In this document: piece by piece, positions 1 to 5,093 of the stretch
Layout: every line of letters starts with the position of its first letter
How positions within the stretch are numbered: the first letter of the stretch is position 1
NCBI GenBank assembly: GCA_030041195.1
Contig: JASHOI010000654.1
Span: forward strand, 1 to 5,093
Reading direction: 5' to 3'
Length of the DNA: 5,093 nucleotides
DNA from: Streptosporangiaceae bacterium
GTDB taxonomy: Bacteria > Actinomycetota > Actinomycetes > Streptosporangiales > Streptosporangiaceae
Program-made: the position numbers and the translations under genes
The notes under the pieces: model-generated
What the model saw: only the letters and a program-made list of their open reading frames with translations
Told to the model about the DNA's origin: nothing
The model's database searches: none

Positions 1-1
1 G

Positions 2-82
2 CCTCCCGCCGCTCCGCCGCCTCCCGCCGCTCCGCCTCCCGGCGCTCCGCCGCTTCCCGCCGCGCCGCTTCCCGCCACTCCG
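2..82 (+). repeat. Five tandem 15-18 bp units coding Pro/Ala pentapeptides
   Basis: Five in-frame units follow one another: 2-19, 20-34, 35-52, 53-67 and 68-82. The core is CCTCCCGCCGCTCCG, with an extra CCG codon in units 1 and 3. They encode PPAAP(P), PPAAP, PPGAP(P), LPAAP and LPATP. The units are nearly identical at base level, which suggests expansion by slippage or unequal recombination. The array may continue left of the window. Confidence 0.85.
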
Positions 83-727
83 TGGCGGCTGGAGAGCCTG
101 CCCGGGCCGGAGGATCTGCGCCAGGAACGCCGGCAGCGGCGGCAGCGGCCGGACCGGCCGGATCGGCCCGCACACCGCGCCGAGAGGCCTGCCGCTGAAC
201 CGCCGCCCTTGGCCGAGAAGCCCGCGGCTGAACCGCCGCCGTTGGCCGAGAAGCCAGCGGAACCGGCCCCCGCGGCAGCGGCCAAGCTTCCGGCAGCGGA
301 ATCCGCCGCCGTGGCCGAAAAGCCCGCGGCAGAGCCGGCCGCGGCGGCTGAGCCGGCGTCGGCCCGAGACGCCGCTGTAACCGCGGCTGGTCCTGCGGCC
401 AAGCCTGAGCCTGTGGCCAGAGCTGAGCCTGTGGCCAGAGCTGAGCCTGTGGCGGAAGCTCAGCCCACGGGCGAACCTCAGCCGGCAGCTGACGCCGAGC
501 CCGCCCCCGACGCCGAAGCCGAGGCCGCTGACGGCAAGGAGGCGCCGGGCCCGGGTACCCAGGTCACGATCGTGCCCGGAATCGCCAGGTATCACCGAAC
601 CGAGTGCATCCTGATCCGGTTCCTCGGGCCCGAGGACCTGGAGACCATGACCATGCAGGCGGCCGAGGACGCTGGCTGCGTGCCCTGCAAGGCGTGCCGC
701 CCGGAGCAGGAACTCGCCGACGCCTGA
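2..727 (+). CDS. Pro/Ala/Glu-rich protein with C-terminal Ada-like zinc-binding domain (5' partial)
   Basis: The frame is open from base 2 to the TGA at 725-727, giving 241 visible residues; no convincing start codon or ribosome site is inside the window, so the gene begins further left. A TTG at 209 lies inside a repeat and is not a credible start. Residues 1-27 are Pro/Ala repeats, about 35-60 an Arg-rich linker, and 63-185 low-complexity Ala/Pro/Glu repeats, probably disordered. Residues about 185-235 form a compact conserved-looking domain: YHRTEC (197-202), IRF, EDLETMT and GCVPCKACRP (225-234). H198, C202, C229 and C232 give H-x3-C-x26-C-x2-C, the spacing of the zinc ligands of the Ada N-terminal domain with His in place of the first Cys; C226 is extra. 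No Ada methyltransferase or HTH domain is visible. The function is unknown; a metal-binding tail on a flexible stalk is inferred. It converges on ileS, with 59 bases between the stop codons. Confidence 0.8.
   Translation, partial: PPAAPPPPAAPPPGAPPLPAAPLPATPWRLESLPGPEDLRQERRQRRQRPDRPDRPAHRAERPAAEPPPLAEKPAAEPPPLAEKPAEPAPAAAAKLPAAESAAVAEKPAAEPAAAAEPASARDAAVTAAGPAAKPEPVARAEPVARAEPVAEAQPTGEPQPAADAEPAPDAEAEAADGKEAPGPGTQVTIVPGIARYHRTECILIRFLGPEDLETMTMQAAEDAGCVPCKACRPEQELADA
188..322 (+). repeat. 33-36 bp tandem repeats coding Pro/Ala/Glu units ending in Lys
   Basis: Two close copies of a 33-base unit (188-220 and 221-253) each encode PAAEPPPLAEK. They are followed by two degenerate copies: 254-286 (PAEPAPAAAAK) and 287-322 (LPAAESAAVAEK). 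A further partial copy starts at 323. The fixed Lys every 11-12 residues in an Ala/Pro/Glu background gives a regular charge pattern within the low-complexity stalk. Confidence 0.8.
407..460 (+). repeat. 18 bp direct repeats coding EPVARA
   Basis: Bases 407-424 and 425-442 are identical 18-mers (GAGCCTGTGGCCAGAGCT), each encoding EPVARA. A third unit at 443-460 differs at three bases and encodes EPVAEA. Related degenerate units (QPTGEP, QPAADA, EPAPDA) continue to about 514. This is the best conserved repeat at base level in the gene. Confidence 0.85.
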
Positions 728-754
728 CCGCGCCGCCGGTCCTCACAGCGGTCG

Positions 755-800
755 TCGATGTACCGATAGGCCGGCTAGAACCGGCCCTAACGTACATCGA
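755..800. terminator. Bidirectional terminator-like dyad between convergent genes
   Basis: The outer arms TCGATGTAC (755-763) and GTACATCGA (792-800) are perfectly complementary. The inner arms GGCCGG (769-774) and CCGGCC (781-786) close a six-base loop, CTAGAA, and T767-A768 can pair with T788-A789 if C787 bulges. The hairpin lies just after the upstream gene's stop (727) and includes the ileS stop codon (787-789) plus the last ileS sense codons. No strong U-tract follows on either strand, as is usual in high-GC actinobacteria, so the terminator role is inferred from structure and position. Confidence 0.65.
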
Positions 801-3800
801 TGCGGCGGAGCCAGAAGACCAGGCCAAGGTCGGCCTCGACGTGCTCGCGCGCATCCGGGTCCGCGCCACCGTCCGGCCTGGGGCCGTAGTCGACGGCGAG
901 CACCTCGGTGCTGATCATCGTCCCGTACTCGGTCAGGGCGGCGGCAAGTTCGGGGTCGGCGGCGCCCCAGCGCAGCGAGATCCGGTCGCTGACATCCAGG
1001 CCGTCGTTCTTGCGCGCGTCCTGCACCAGGCGGACGACCTCGCGGGCCAGGCCCTCCCGGCGCAGTTCCGGCGTGATGGCGATCTCGAGCGCGACGGTCT
1101 CGCCGGCACCGGACGCCACCGCCCAGCCGGACCGGGGGACCTGGGTCACGATGACGTCATCGGGACCCAGGCTCACCCGTGCCCCGTCGACCTCGACCGC
1201 GGCCTTGCCCCCGGAACGCAGATCGGCGGCCAGCATGGCCGCGTCGGCGGCCTCGATCGCCCTGGCCACGGCCGGGGTGCCCTTGCCGAAGCGCCCGCCG
1301 AGCGCGCGGTAGTTCGGCTTCACCGTGTAGTCCACCAGGCCCTCCGGCACGGCCGCGAGCGTGTCCAGCTCGTGGACGTTGAGCTCGTCGGCGACCTGGG
1401 CGGCCAGGTCGGCGGGCAGGTCGGCGAAGCCGGCCGCACCGATCAGCGCCCGCGCCAGCGGCTGGCGGACCCGAACCACCGCGGCGGCGCGCGCCGAGCG
1501 GCCCAGTTCCACCAGCCGCCTGGCGAGCGCCATCTGTGCGGACAGCCGCTCGTCGATCAGGCTGGTGTCGGCCACGGGCCAGGACGCCAGGTGCACCGAC
1601 TCCGGTGAGCCCTTGGCGCGCAGCACGCCCCAGACGTAGTCGGTCAGGAACGGGGTGATCGGTGCCATCAGCCTGGTCAGCGTCTCCAGGCATTCATGCA
1701 GCGTGGCGAAGGCCGCCGCGCCATCGGGCGTGCCGGGGCCCTCCCAGAACCGGCGCCGTGACCTGCGGACGTACCAGTTCGACAGGTCGTCGATGAACCC
1801 GGCGATCCGGCGCCCCGCCGCGGCCGAATCGAACCCCTCGAAACCGGCCGTGACGTCCCGCACCAGCGTATGCAGCTCGCTGAGCAGCCAGCGGTCGAGG
1901 ACCGGGCGCGCGGCCGGCGGCGGCGCCTCGCCAATCCGCTCGGCGCTCCACGCCTCGCCCCGCGCCGCCTGCCCCGCAGCGGCGTTCGCGTACAGGACCA
2001 GGAAAGAGACAGTGTTCCAGTACGTGAGCAGGACCTTGCGCACGATCTCCTCGAGCGTGGCGTGCCCGACCCGGCGGGTGGCCCACGGCGAGCCGGACGC
2101 CGCAAAGAACCAGCGCAGCGCGTCCGCACCGTGGTCGTTCATCAGCGGGATCGGCTCAAGGACGTTGCCCAGGTGCTTGCTCATCTTGCGGCCCTGCTCG
2201 TCGATCACCAGGCCGAGGCAGACGACGTTCTGGTACGAGTTCCGGCCGAACACCAGCGTGCTGACCGCCATCAGCGTGTAGAACCAGCCGCGGGTCTGGT
2301 CGATCGCCTCGCAGATGAACTGCGCCGGGAACGAGCGCTCGAACTTGTCCTCGTTGCGCAGCGGCGCTCCGTGCCGCGCGAACGGCATCGAACCCGAGTC
2401 GTACCAGGCGTCGATCACCTCGGGCACCCGGCGCGCGCCGCCGCCGCACTCGCGGCAGGAGATCACGACCTCGTCCACGTACGGCCGGTGCGGGTCAAGC
2501 GTGGTGAGGTCACGGCCGGCCAGCTCGGACAACTCGGCGAGCGAGCCGACGCAGGTCAGGTGGTCTTGCCCGCACACCCACAGCGGCAGCGGGGTGCCCC
2601 AGTACCTGGTCCGGGACAGCGCCCAGTCCACGTTGTTGCGCAGCCACTCGCCGTACCGGCCGTGCTTGATCGTCGGCGGCTGCCAGTTGGTCTGCTCGTT
2701 CTCGGCCAGCAGCTTGTCCTTGATCGCCGTGGTGCGGATGAACCAGGACGGCAGCGCGTAGTACATCAGCGGCGTGTGGCACCGCCAGCAGTGCGGGTAG
2801 CTGTGCTCGTACAGCCCGGACCGGAACAGCAGGCCGCGGTCGTCGAGGTCGCTGATCAGCGTCGGGTCGGCATCCTTGAAGAACATCCCGCCGATCAGCG
2901 GCACGGTGTCCTCGAAGTGGCCGTCGCCGCGGATCGGGTTGACCACCGGCAGGCCGTGGGCCCGCCCGGCCTCCATGTCATCGGCGCCGAACGCGGGGGC
3001 CAGGTGCACGAGCCCCGTCCCGTCCTCGGTGGTAACGAACGAGCCGGTGACGACCACGTGCGCGTTCGGCACGCGCACCAGGCCGAACGGGGGCTGGTAG
3101 GTCGCGCCGGCGAGCTCGGCGCCGCGGATCCGGGCCAGGACGTGCCAGCCCTCGCCGAGCACCCGGCCGAACAGGGAATCGGCGACGACCACCCGGTCAC
3201 CGTCGCCGGACTTGCGCGCGATCGCATAGGTCTCGTCGGGGTGAACGGCGACCGCCGTGTTGGACACCAGCGTCCACGGCGTGGTCGTCCAGACCAGCAG
3301 GTCTGCGCCGTTAAGCTGCGGATTCGCCCCCTCGGGAAGGGTCAGCAGCGGGAACCGGACGGTGACCGACGGGTCGGACACGGTCCGGTACACATCCGGC
3401 TGGCCCATCTCGTGGTCGGACAGCGGGGTCTCGCAGCGGGGGCAGTACGGGGTGATCCGGTAGTCCCGGAACAGCAGGCCCGCATCGAAGATGACCTTGA
3501 GAGACCACCAGACCGACTCGATGTAGTCCGGGTCCATGGTGCGGTAGGCGTGCTGCAGGTCGACCCAGTAGCCCATCCGCTCGGTAAGCGCCTCGAACGC
3601 GTCCACGTGCCGCAGCACCGACTCCCGGCACCTCGCGTTGAACTCCGCGATGCCGTAAGCCTCGATCTCCTTCTTTCCTGACACGCCGAGTTCCTGCTCG
3701 ACGGCCACCTCCACCGGCAGGCCGTGGCAGTCCCAGCCACCCTGCCGTGGCACGTGGAAGCCCTGCATGGTCTTGAACCGCGGGAACAGGTCCTTGAACA

Positions 3801-4086
3801 CCCGCGCCTCGACGTGGTGCACGCCGGGCATGCCGTTCGCGGTCGGCGGGCCCTCGTAGAACGTCCATGGCTGCCCGGCCGACGTCTGGTCCAGAGACCG
3901 CTCGAAGGCGTGGCTGTCACGCCAGCGGGCGAGTATCTCGCGCTCGATCGCTGGCAGGTCGACGACCGCTGGCAGTTCCGGAAACGGCAGCGTCGCGGAC
4001 GCGGGGGTCTCCGGTTCGGTGCTGGAAGCTGAGGGAACCGCGGCAGGCTGGCTGGCGCCTGCCTGGTTCTCGTCTGGGCGCGGCAT
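787..4086 (-). CDS. ileS: Isoleucine--tRNA ligase, type 2 (IleRS2)
   Basis: This cytoplasmic class Ia synthetase attaches isoleucine to tRNA-Ile and edits misactivated valine. With the ATG at 4086-4084 the protein has 1099 residues, somewhat longer than usual for actinobacteria because of a disordered ~35-residue N-terminus. Landmarks (ATG numbering): signature PPTANGMPGVHH with G88-V89-H90-H91 where most synthetases have H-x-G-H; zinc cysteines CPRC (215/218) and CWRC (433/436); CP1 editing site with WTTTPWT near 266-272 and GTGLVHLAP with H361 and D370; WYDSGS (561-566); KMSKH loop (634-638); anticodon-binding region after about 700; C-terminal LRREGLAREVVRLVQDAR block typical of the type-2 clade. 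The upstream GTG at 4134 is also in frame, but it sits in a hairpin loop, whereas the ATG follows a GGGAGAGG ribosome site that the T-box can mask. No frameshift or internal stop is seen. Regulation is by the isoleucine T-box upstream. Confidence 0.97.
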   Translation of the reverse strand: MPRPDENQAGASQPAAVPSASSTEPETPASATLPFPELPAVVDLPAIEREILARWRDSHAFERSLDQTSAGQPWTFYEGPPTANGMPGVHHVEARVFKDLFPRFKTMQGFHVPRQGGWDCHGLPVEVAVEQELGVSGKKEIEAYGIAEFNARCRESVLRHVDAFEALTERMGYWVDLQHAYRTMDPDYIESVWWSLKVIFDAGLLFRDYRITPYCPRCETPLSDHEMGQPDVYRTVSDPSVTVRFPLLTLPEGANPQLNGADLLVWTTTPWTLVSNTAVAVHPDETYAIARKSGDGDRVVVADSLFGRVLGEGWHVLARIRGAELAGATYQPPFGLVRVPNAHVVVTGSFVTTEDGTGLVHLAPAFGADDMEAGRAHGLPVVNPIRGDGHFEDTVPLIGGMFFKDADPTLISDLDDRGLLFRSGLYEHSYPHCWRCHTPLMYYALPSWFIRTTAIKDKLLAENEQTNWQPPTIKHGRYGEWLRNNVDWALSRTRYWGTPLPLWVCGQDHLTCVGSLAELSELAGRDLTTLDPHRPYVDEVVISCRECGGGARRVPEVIDAWYDSGSMPFARHGAPLRNEDKFERSFPAQFICEAIDQTRGWFYTLMAVSTLVFGRNSYQNVVCLGLVIDEQGRKMSKHLGNVLEPIPLMNDHGADALRWFFAASGSPWATRRVGHATLEEIVRKVLLTYWNTVSFLVLYANAAAGQAARGEAWSAERIGEAPPPAARPVLDRWLLSELHTLVRDVTAGFEGFDSAAAGRRIAGFIDDLSNWYVRRSRRRFWEGPGTPDGAAAFATLHECLETLTRLMAPITPFLTDYVWGVLRAKGSPESVHLASWPVADTSLIDERLSAQMALARRLVELGRSARAAAVVRVRQPLARALIGAAGFADLPADLAAQVADELNVHELDTLAAVPEGLVDYTVKPNYRALGGRFGKGTPAVARAIEAADAAMLAADLRSGGKAAVEVDGARVSLGPDDVIVTQVPRSGWAVASGAGETVALEIAITPELRREGLAREVVRLVQDARKNDGLDVSDRISLRWGAADPELAAALTEYGTMISTEVLAVDYGPRPDGGADPDAREHVEADLGLVFWLRRIDVR

Positions 4087-4095
4087 GGTGGGCGG

Positions 4096-4105
4096 CCTCT
4101 CCCGG
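4096..4105 (-). promoter_or_regulatory. ileS ribosome binding site and sequestrator strand
   Basis: On the minus strand CCGGGAGAGG (4105-4096) ends nine bases before the ATG at 4086. It can pair with CTCCGG (4162-4157), the 3' edge of the T-box antisequestrator: CCGG with CCGG, then AG with CT, with one bulged G. This would hide the ribosome site when tRNA-Ile is charged. The site therefore supports both the start choice and translational control. Confidence 0.65.
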
Positions 4106-4119
4106 GTTGTCGCGTCCGC

Positions 4120-4142
4120 CAGGTCCCCTGCCACGGGGCCTG
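4120..4142 (-). other. Leader hairpin between T-box and ileS start
   Basis: On the minus strand CAGGCCCC (4142-4135) pairs with GGGG-A-CCTG (4128-4120) around a six-base loop, GTGGCA, with A4124 bulged. The loop contains the alternative in-frame GTG at 4134. No run of T follows, so it is not a standard terminator. It may space the T-box from the ribosome site or block initiation at the GTG. Confidence 0.5.
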
Positions 4143-4156
4143 CCGGTACGGCTTCA

Positions 4157-4283
4157 CCGGAGGGACGAGGCTCGCCGGCGGCTGCCCCGCGGTACCACCC
4201 TCCTTGGCCACGCTCGGTGCCTGCCGGCCCGTTGCGCGACCCTCTCGGTTGATTCTGCTGCCGGTTCTACTAAGCCTCGGTCG
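4157..4283 (-). promoter_or_regulatory. Isoleucine T-box riboswitch, translational type with short Stem I
   Basis: Read on the minus strand. Stem I base: CGACC (4283-4279) pairs with GGTCG (4241-4237). A kink-turn follows: a three-base bulge (4244-4242), tandem G4278-A4245 and A4277-G4246 pairs, then GG/CC pairing. The specifier loop has AGTA (4271-4268) on the 5' side and GAATCA (4255-4250) on the 3' side, placing an AUC isoleucine codon at 4253-4251. Stem II is a hairpin at 4236-4211 (CGC/GCG, CGG/CCG, GCC/GGC, loop GGCA). The T-box AGGGTGGTACCGCG (4201-4188) matches the family consensus exactly, with UGGU (4197-4194) ready for the tRNA NCCA end when the discriminator is A. The antisequestrator forms from GGAGGG (4203-4198) with CCCTCC (4164-4159) and GCGGGG (4190-4185) with CCTCGT (4170-4165). 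Uncharged tRNA-Ile should stabilise it and free the ileS ribosome site. No U-tract terminator follows, so control of translation is inferred. Confidence 0.93.
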
Positions 4284-4287
4284 GCCG

Positions 4288-4303
4288 AGCGGCGGATGCC
4301 GCT
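4288..4303 (-). other. Small hairpin immediately 5' of T-box Stem I
   Basis: AGCGGC (4303-4298) and GCCGCT (4293-4288) are perfect complements around the tetraloop ATCC, four bases before the Stem I base at 4283. If transcription starts further upstream this would be a 5' accessory hairpin of the leader RNA. Its role is unknown. Confidence 0.45.
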
Positions 4304-4540
4304 GCCGGTACCGTCTCGCCGGCCCAGCTCAGGACGGAACGAGGCGCCGTTCTTCCGGCGGCTCCGGGGTGATCTGGTCCGCTGCGCGTATCCCCGGGCT
4401 CGCACCATCCCCGGTCGCTCCTGGCCGCCGCAGCGGCAGCTGTCCCCATCAGCGCCGTGCAGGATGCCAGGATAGCCGATGCCCGCCCCGGCACCGCATT
4501 CATCGGCCTGCCGGCCGCCCCGCTTGGGGCGAGCCGGTGT
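4304..4540. other. Divergent intergenic region, probable ileS promoter area
   Basis: No gene with a ribosome site is supported here. The ileS transcription start must lie left of any -10 found in this stretch. The best -10-like hexamer on the minus strand is TATCCT (4474-4469), but it lacks a good -35; GACGGT (4315-4310) with TTCCGT (4339-4334) at 18 bases is another weak option. A direct repeat ATCCCCGG occurs at 4390-4397 and 4407-4414. A GC hairpin GCCCC-GCTT-GGGGC lies at 4517-4530. The promoter cannot be fixed from sequence alone. Confidence 0.4.
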
Positions 4541-4567
4541 CCCGCCGGGCCGCCGGCGGGCTTGTTT
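4541..4567 (+). terminator. Terminator-like GC hairpin upstream of the DksA-like gene promoter
   Basis: CCCGCCGG (4541-4548) and CCGGCGGG (4553-4560) form a perfect eight-pair stem with the tetraloop GCCG, followed on the plus strand by CTTGTTT. This resembles an intrinsic terminator reading rightward, with a weak U-tract. No gene ends just before it, so it may insulate the promoter that starts at 4566 from stray transcription. Confidence 0.45.
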
Positions 4568-4595
4568 GCGATTGCCCCCGGTAAGCACTTATTCT
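4566..4595 (+). promoter_or_regulatory. Probable sigma-70-type promoter of the DksA-like gene
   Basis: TTGCGA (4566-4571) and TATTCT (4590-4595) are separated by 18 bases and resemble the -35 and -10 hexamers of the main actinobacterial sigma factor. The stretch is the least GC-rich in the intergenic region. Transcription would start near 4602, giving a leader of about 50 bases. Confidence 0.5.
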
Positions 4596-4651
4596 CTCGT
4601 GACTGCTCGCTACGAAGATCATCACCTAGTTGCACCGAGGGAGGCCGGAAA

Positions 4652-5071
4652 ATGACCGCAGCCGCGCGTTCGAGCGCTGCCGCGCTTCCGGTGCGGCCGG
4701 GGGAGCGGCGCTGGACCGAGGCCGAGCTAACCAAGGTGCGTGACACGCTGGCCGCTGAGGCCGATGAATTGCGCGCCGACATCGAGCGATCCGAGTCGGA
4801 CATCGCCTCCCGGCTTGGTGATGCGGTCGGTGACGCCGGGGATGATCAAGCTGACGTGGGCGCCAAGACGTTCGAGCGCGAGCATGATCTGGCGCTCACC
4901 CACAACGCGCGCGAGCTCCTGGTCCAGACCGAGCAGGCCATCGCCAGGATCGACGCAGGTACCTACGGCACCTGCGAATCGTGCGGTGAGCCGATCGGCA
5001 AGGCGCGGCTGCAGGCATTTCCGCGCGCAGTACTGTGTGTGTCCTGCAAGCAGCGCGAGGAGCGCCGCTGA
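4652..5071 (+). CDS. TraR/DksA family zinc-finger transcriptional regulator
   Basis: The product is a 139-residue complete protein. The ATG at 4652 is chosen because GAGGGAGG (4637-4644) lies seven bases upstream; the frame stays open further left, but without a ribosome site. Residues 20-60 and about 75-100 are charged, heptad-like helices suited to a DksA-type coiled coil. Between them D65-Q-A-D68-V-G70 sits where E. coli DksA has its DxxDxA tip, with Gly for the last Ala. The C-terminus is a canonical zf-dskA_traR finger: C108-x2-C111-x17-C129-x2-C132, beginning GTYGTCESCGEPIG. Family members bind RNA polymerase through the secondary channel, and some act with ppGpp; whether this one does is inferred. 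It is transcribed divergently from ileS, probably from the promoter at 4566-4595. Only 22 bases follow its stop, so its operon partners are not visible. Confidence 0.93.
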   Translation: MTAAARSSAAALPVRPGERRWTEAELTKVRDTLAAEADELRADIERSESDIASRLGDAVGDAGDDQADVGAKTFEREHDLALTHNARELLVQTEQAIARIDAGTYGTCESCGEPIGKARLQAFPRAVLCVSCKQREERR

Positions 5072-5093
5072 CCGGCTCCGCGGCCGGCGGGCC

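Noticed and set aside
2..514. CRISPR-like or mobile-element repeats
   Set aside because: The repeats are in frame, directly adjacent without spacers, and encode regular peptides. No inverted ends or transposase are present.
209..727. A gene starting at TTG 209
   Set aside because: The same frame is open to the left edge, the TTG lies within a repeat, and no Shine-Dalgarno precedes it. The gene is better read as 5' partial.
1870..3681. A 603-codon open frame on the plus strand opposite ileS, and others such as 604-1608
   Set aside because: They are antisense shadows of ileS caused by strong third-position GC bias. They show no ribosome site and no recognisable domains, while the opposite strand has every IleRS motif.
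4120..4142. Intrinsic transcription terminator in the ileS leader
   Set aside because: The hairpin is strong but no T-run follows on the minus strand, so a transcriptional T-box is less likely than a translational one.
4204..4584. Short open frames on both strands across the ileS leader
   Set aside because: They run through the T-box structures, have no ribosome sites and encode Arg/Pro/Gly-rich sequence typical of spurious frames in GC-rich DNA.
4457..4651. N-terminal extension of the DksA-like protein from an ATG at 4457
   Set aside because: The extension would run through the terminator-like hairpin and the promoter. The ATG at 4652 has a strong ribosome site at ideal spacing and gives a normal family length.

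Overview
The window comes from a very GC-rich bacterium and reads as chromosomal, housekeeping DNA of an actinomycete. Three things point there: the codon bias (long spurious open frames lie antisense to the main gene), a type-2 IleRS of the kind common in Actinobacteria, and an isoleucine T-box riboswitch of the short, translation-controlling type known from that phylum. No mobile element, CRISPR array, tRNA or rRNA is visible. The genus cannot be read from the sequence.

Layout: (1) The first ~730 bases hold the 3' part of a plus-strand gene whose start lies left of the window. It encodes a Pro/Ala/Glu-rich, repeat-built low-complexity region and ends in a compact His/Cys domain that matches the zinc-ligand spacing of the Ada N-terminal domain. 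(2) A 46-base dyad between two converging genes acts as the likely bidirectional terminator and overlaps the ileS stop codon. (3) ileS fills most of the window on the minus strand (1099 codons from the preferred ATG). Its class I signature reads G-V-H-H instead of H-x-G-H, a swap linked to very high mupirocin resistance. (4) Upstream of ileS lies a readable T-box leader: Stem I with a kink-turn and an AUC specifier, a Stem II hairpin, a perfect T-box sequence with a UGGU bulge, and an anti-Shine-Dalgarno segment that can pair either with the T-box or with the ileS ribosome binding site. (5) The rest of the ~565-base divergent intergenic region holds a small hairpin, a short direct repeat, a terminator-like GC hairpin and a plausible promoter for the rightward gene. 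(6) A TraR/DksA-type zinc-finger protein of 139 residues is complete at the right end; the last 22 bases after it hold nothing that can be called.

How the parts relate: ileS charges tRNA-Ile, and its leader senses uncharged tRNA-Ile and should release ileS translation when isoleucine charging falls. The divergent DksA-like gene belongs to a family that modifies RNA polymerase, often during the amino-acid starvation response, so the pair is functionally coherent, though shared control is only inferred. The most notable observations are the swapped IleRS signature, the resolved translational T-box and the Ada-like tail on the repetitive protein. No wholly new system is evident.
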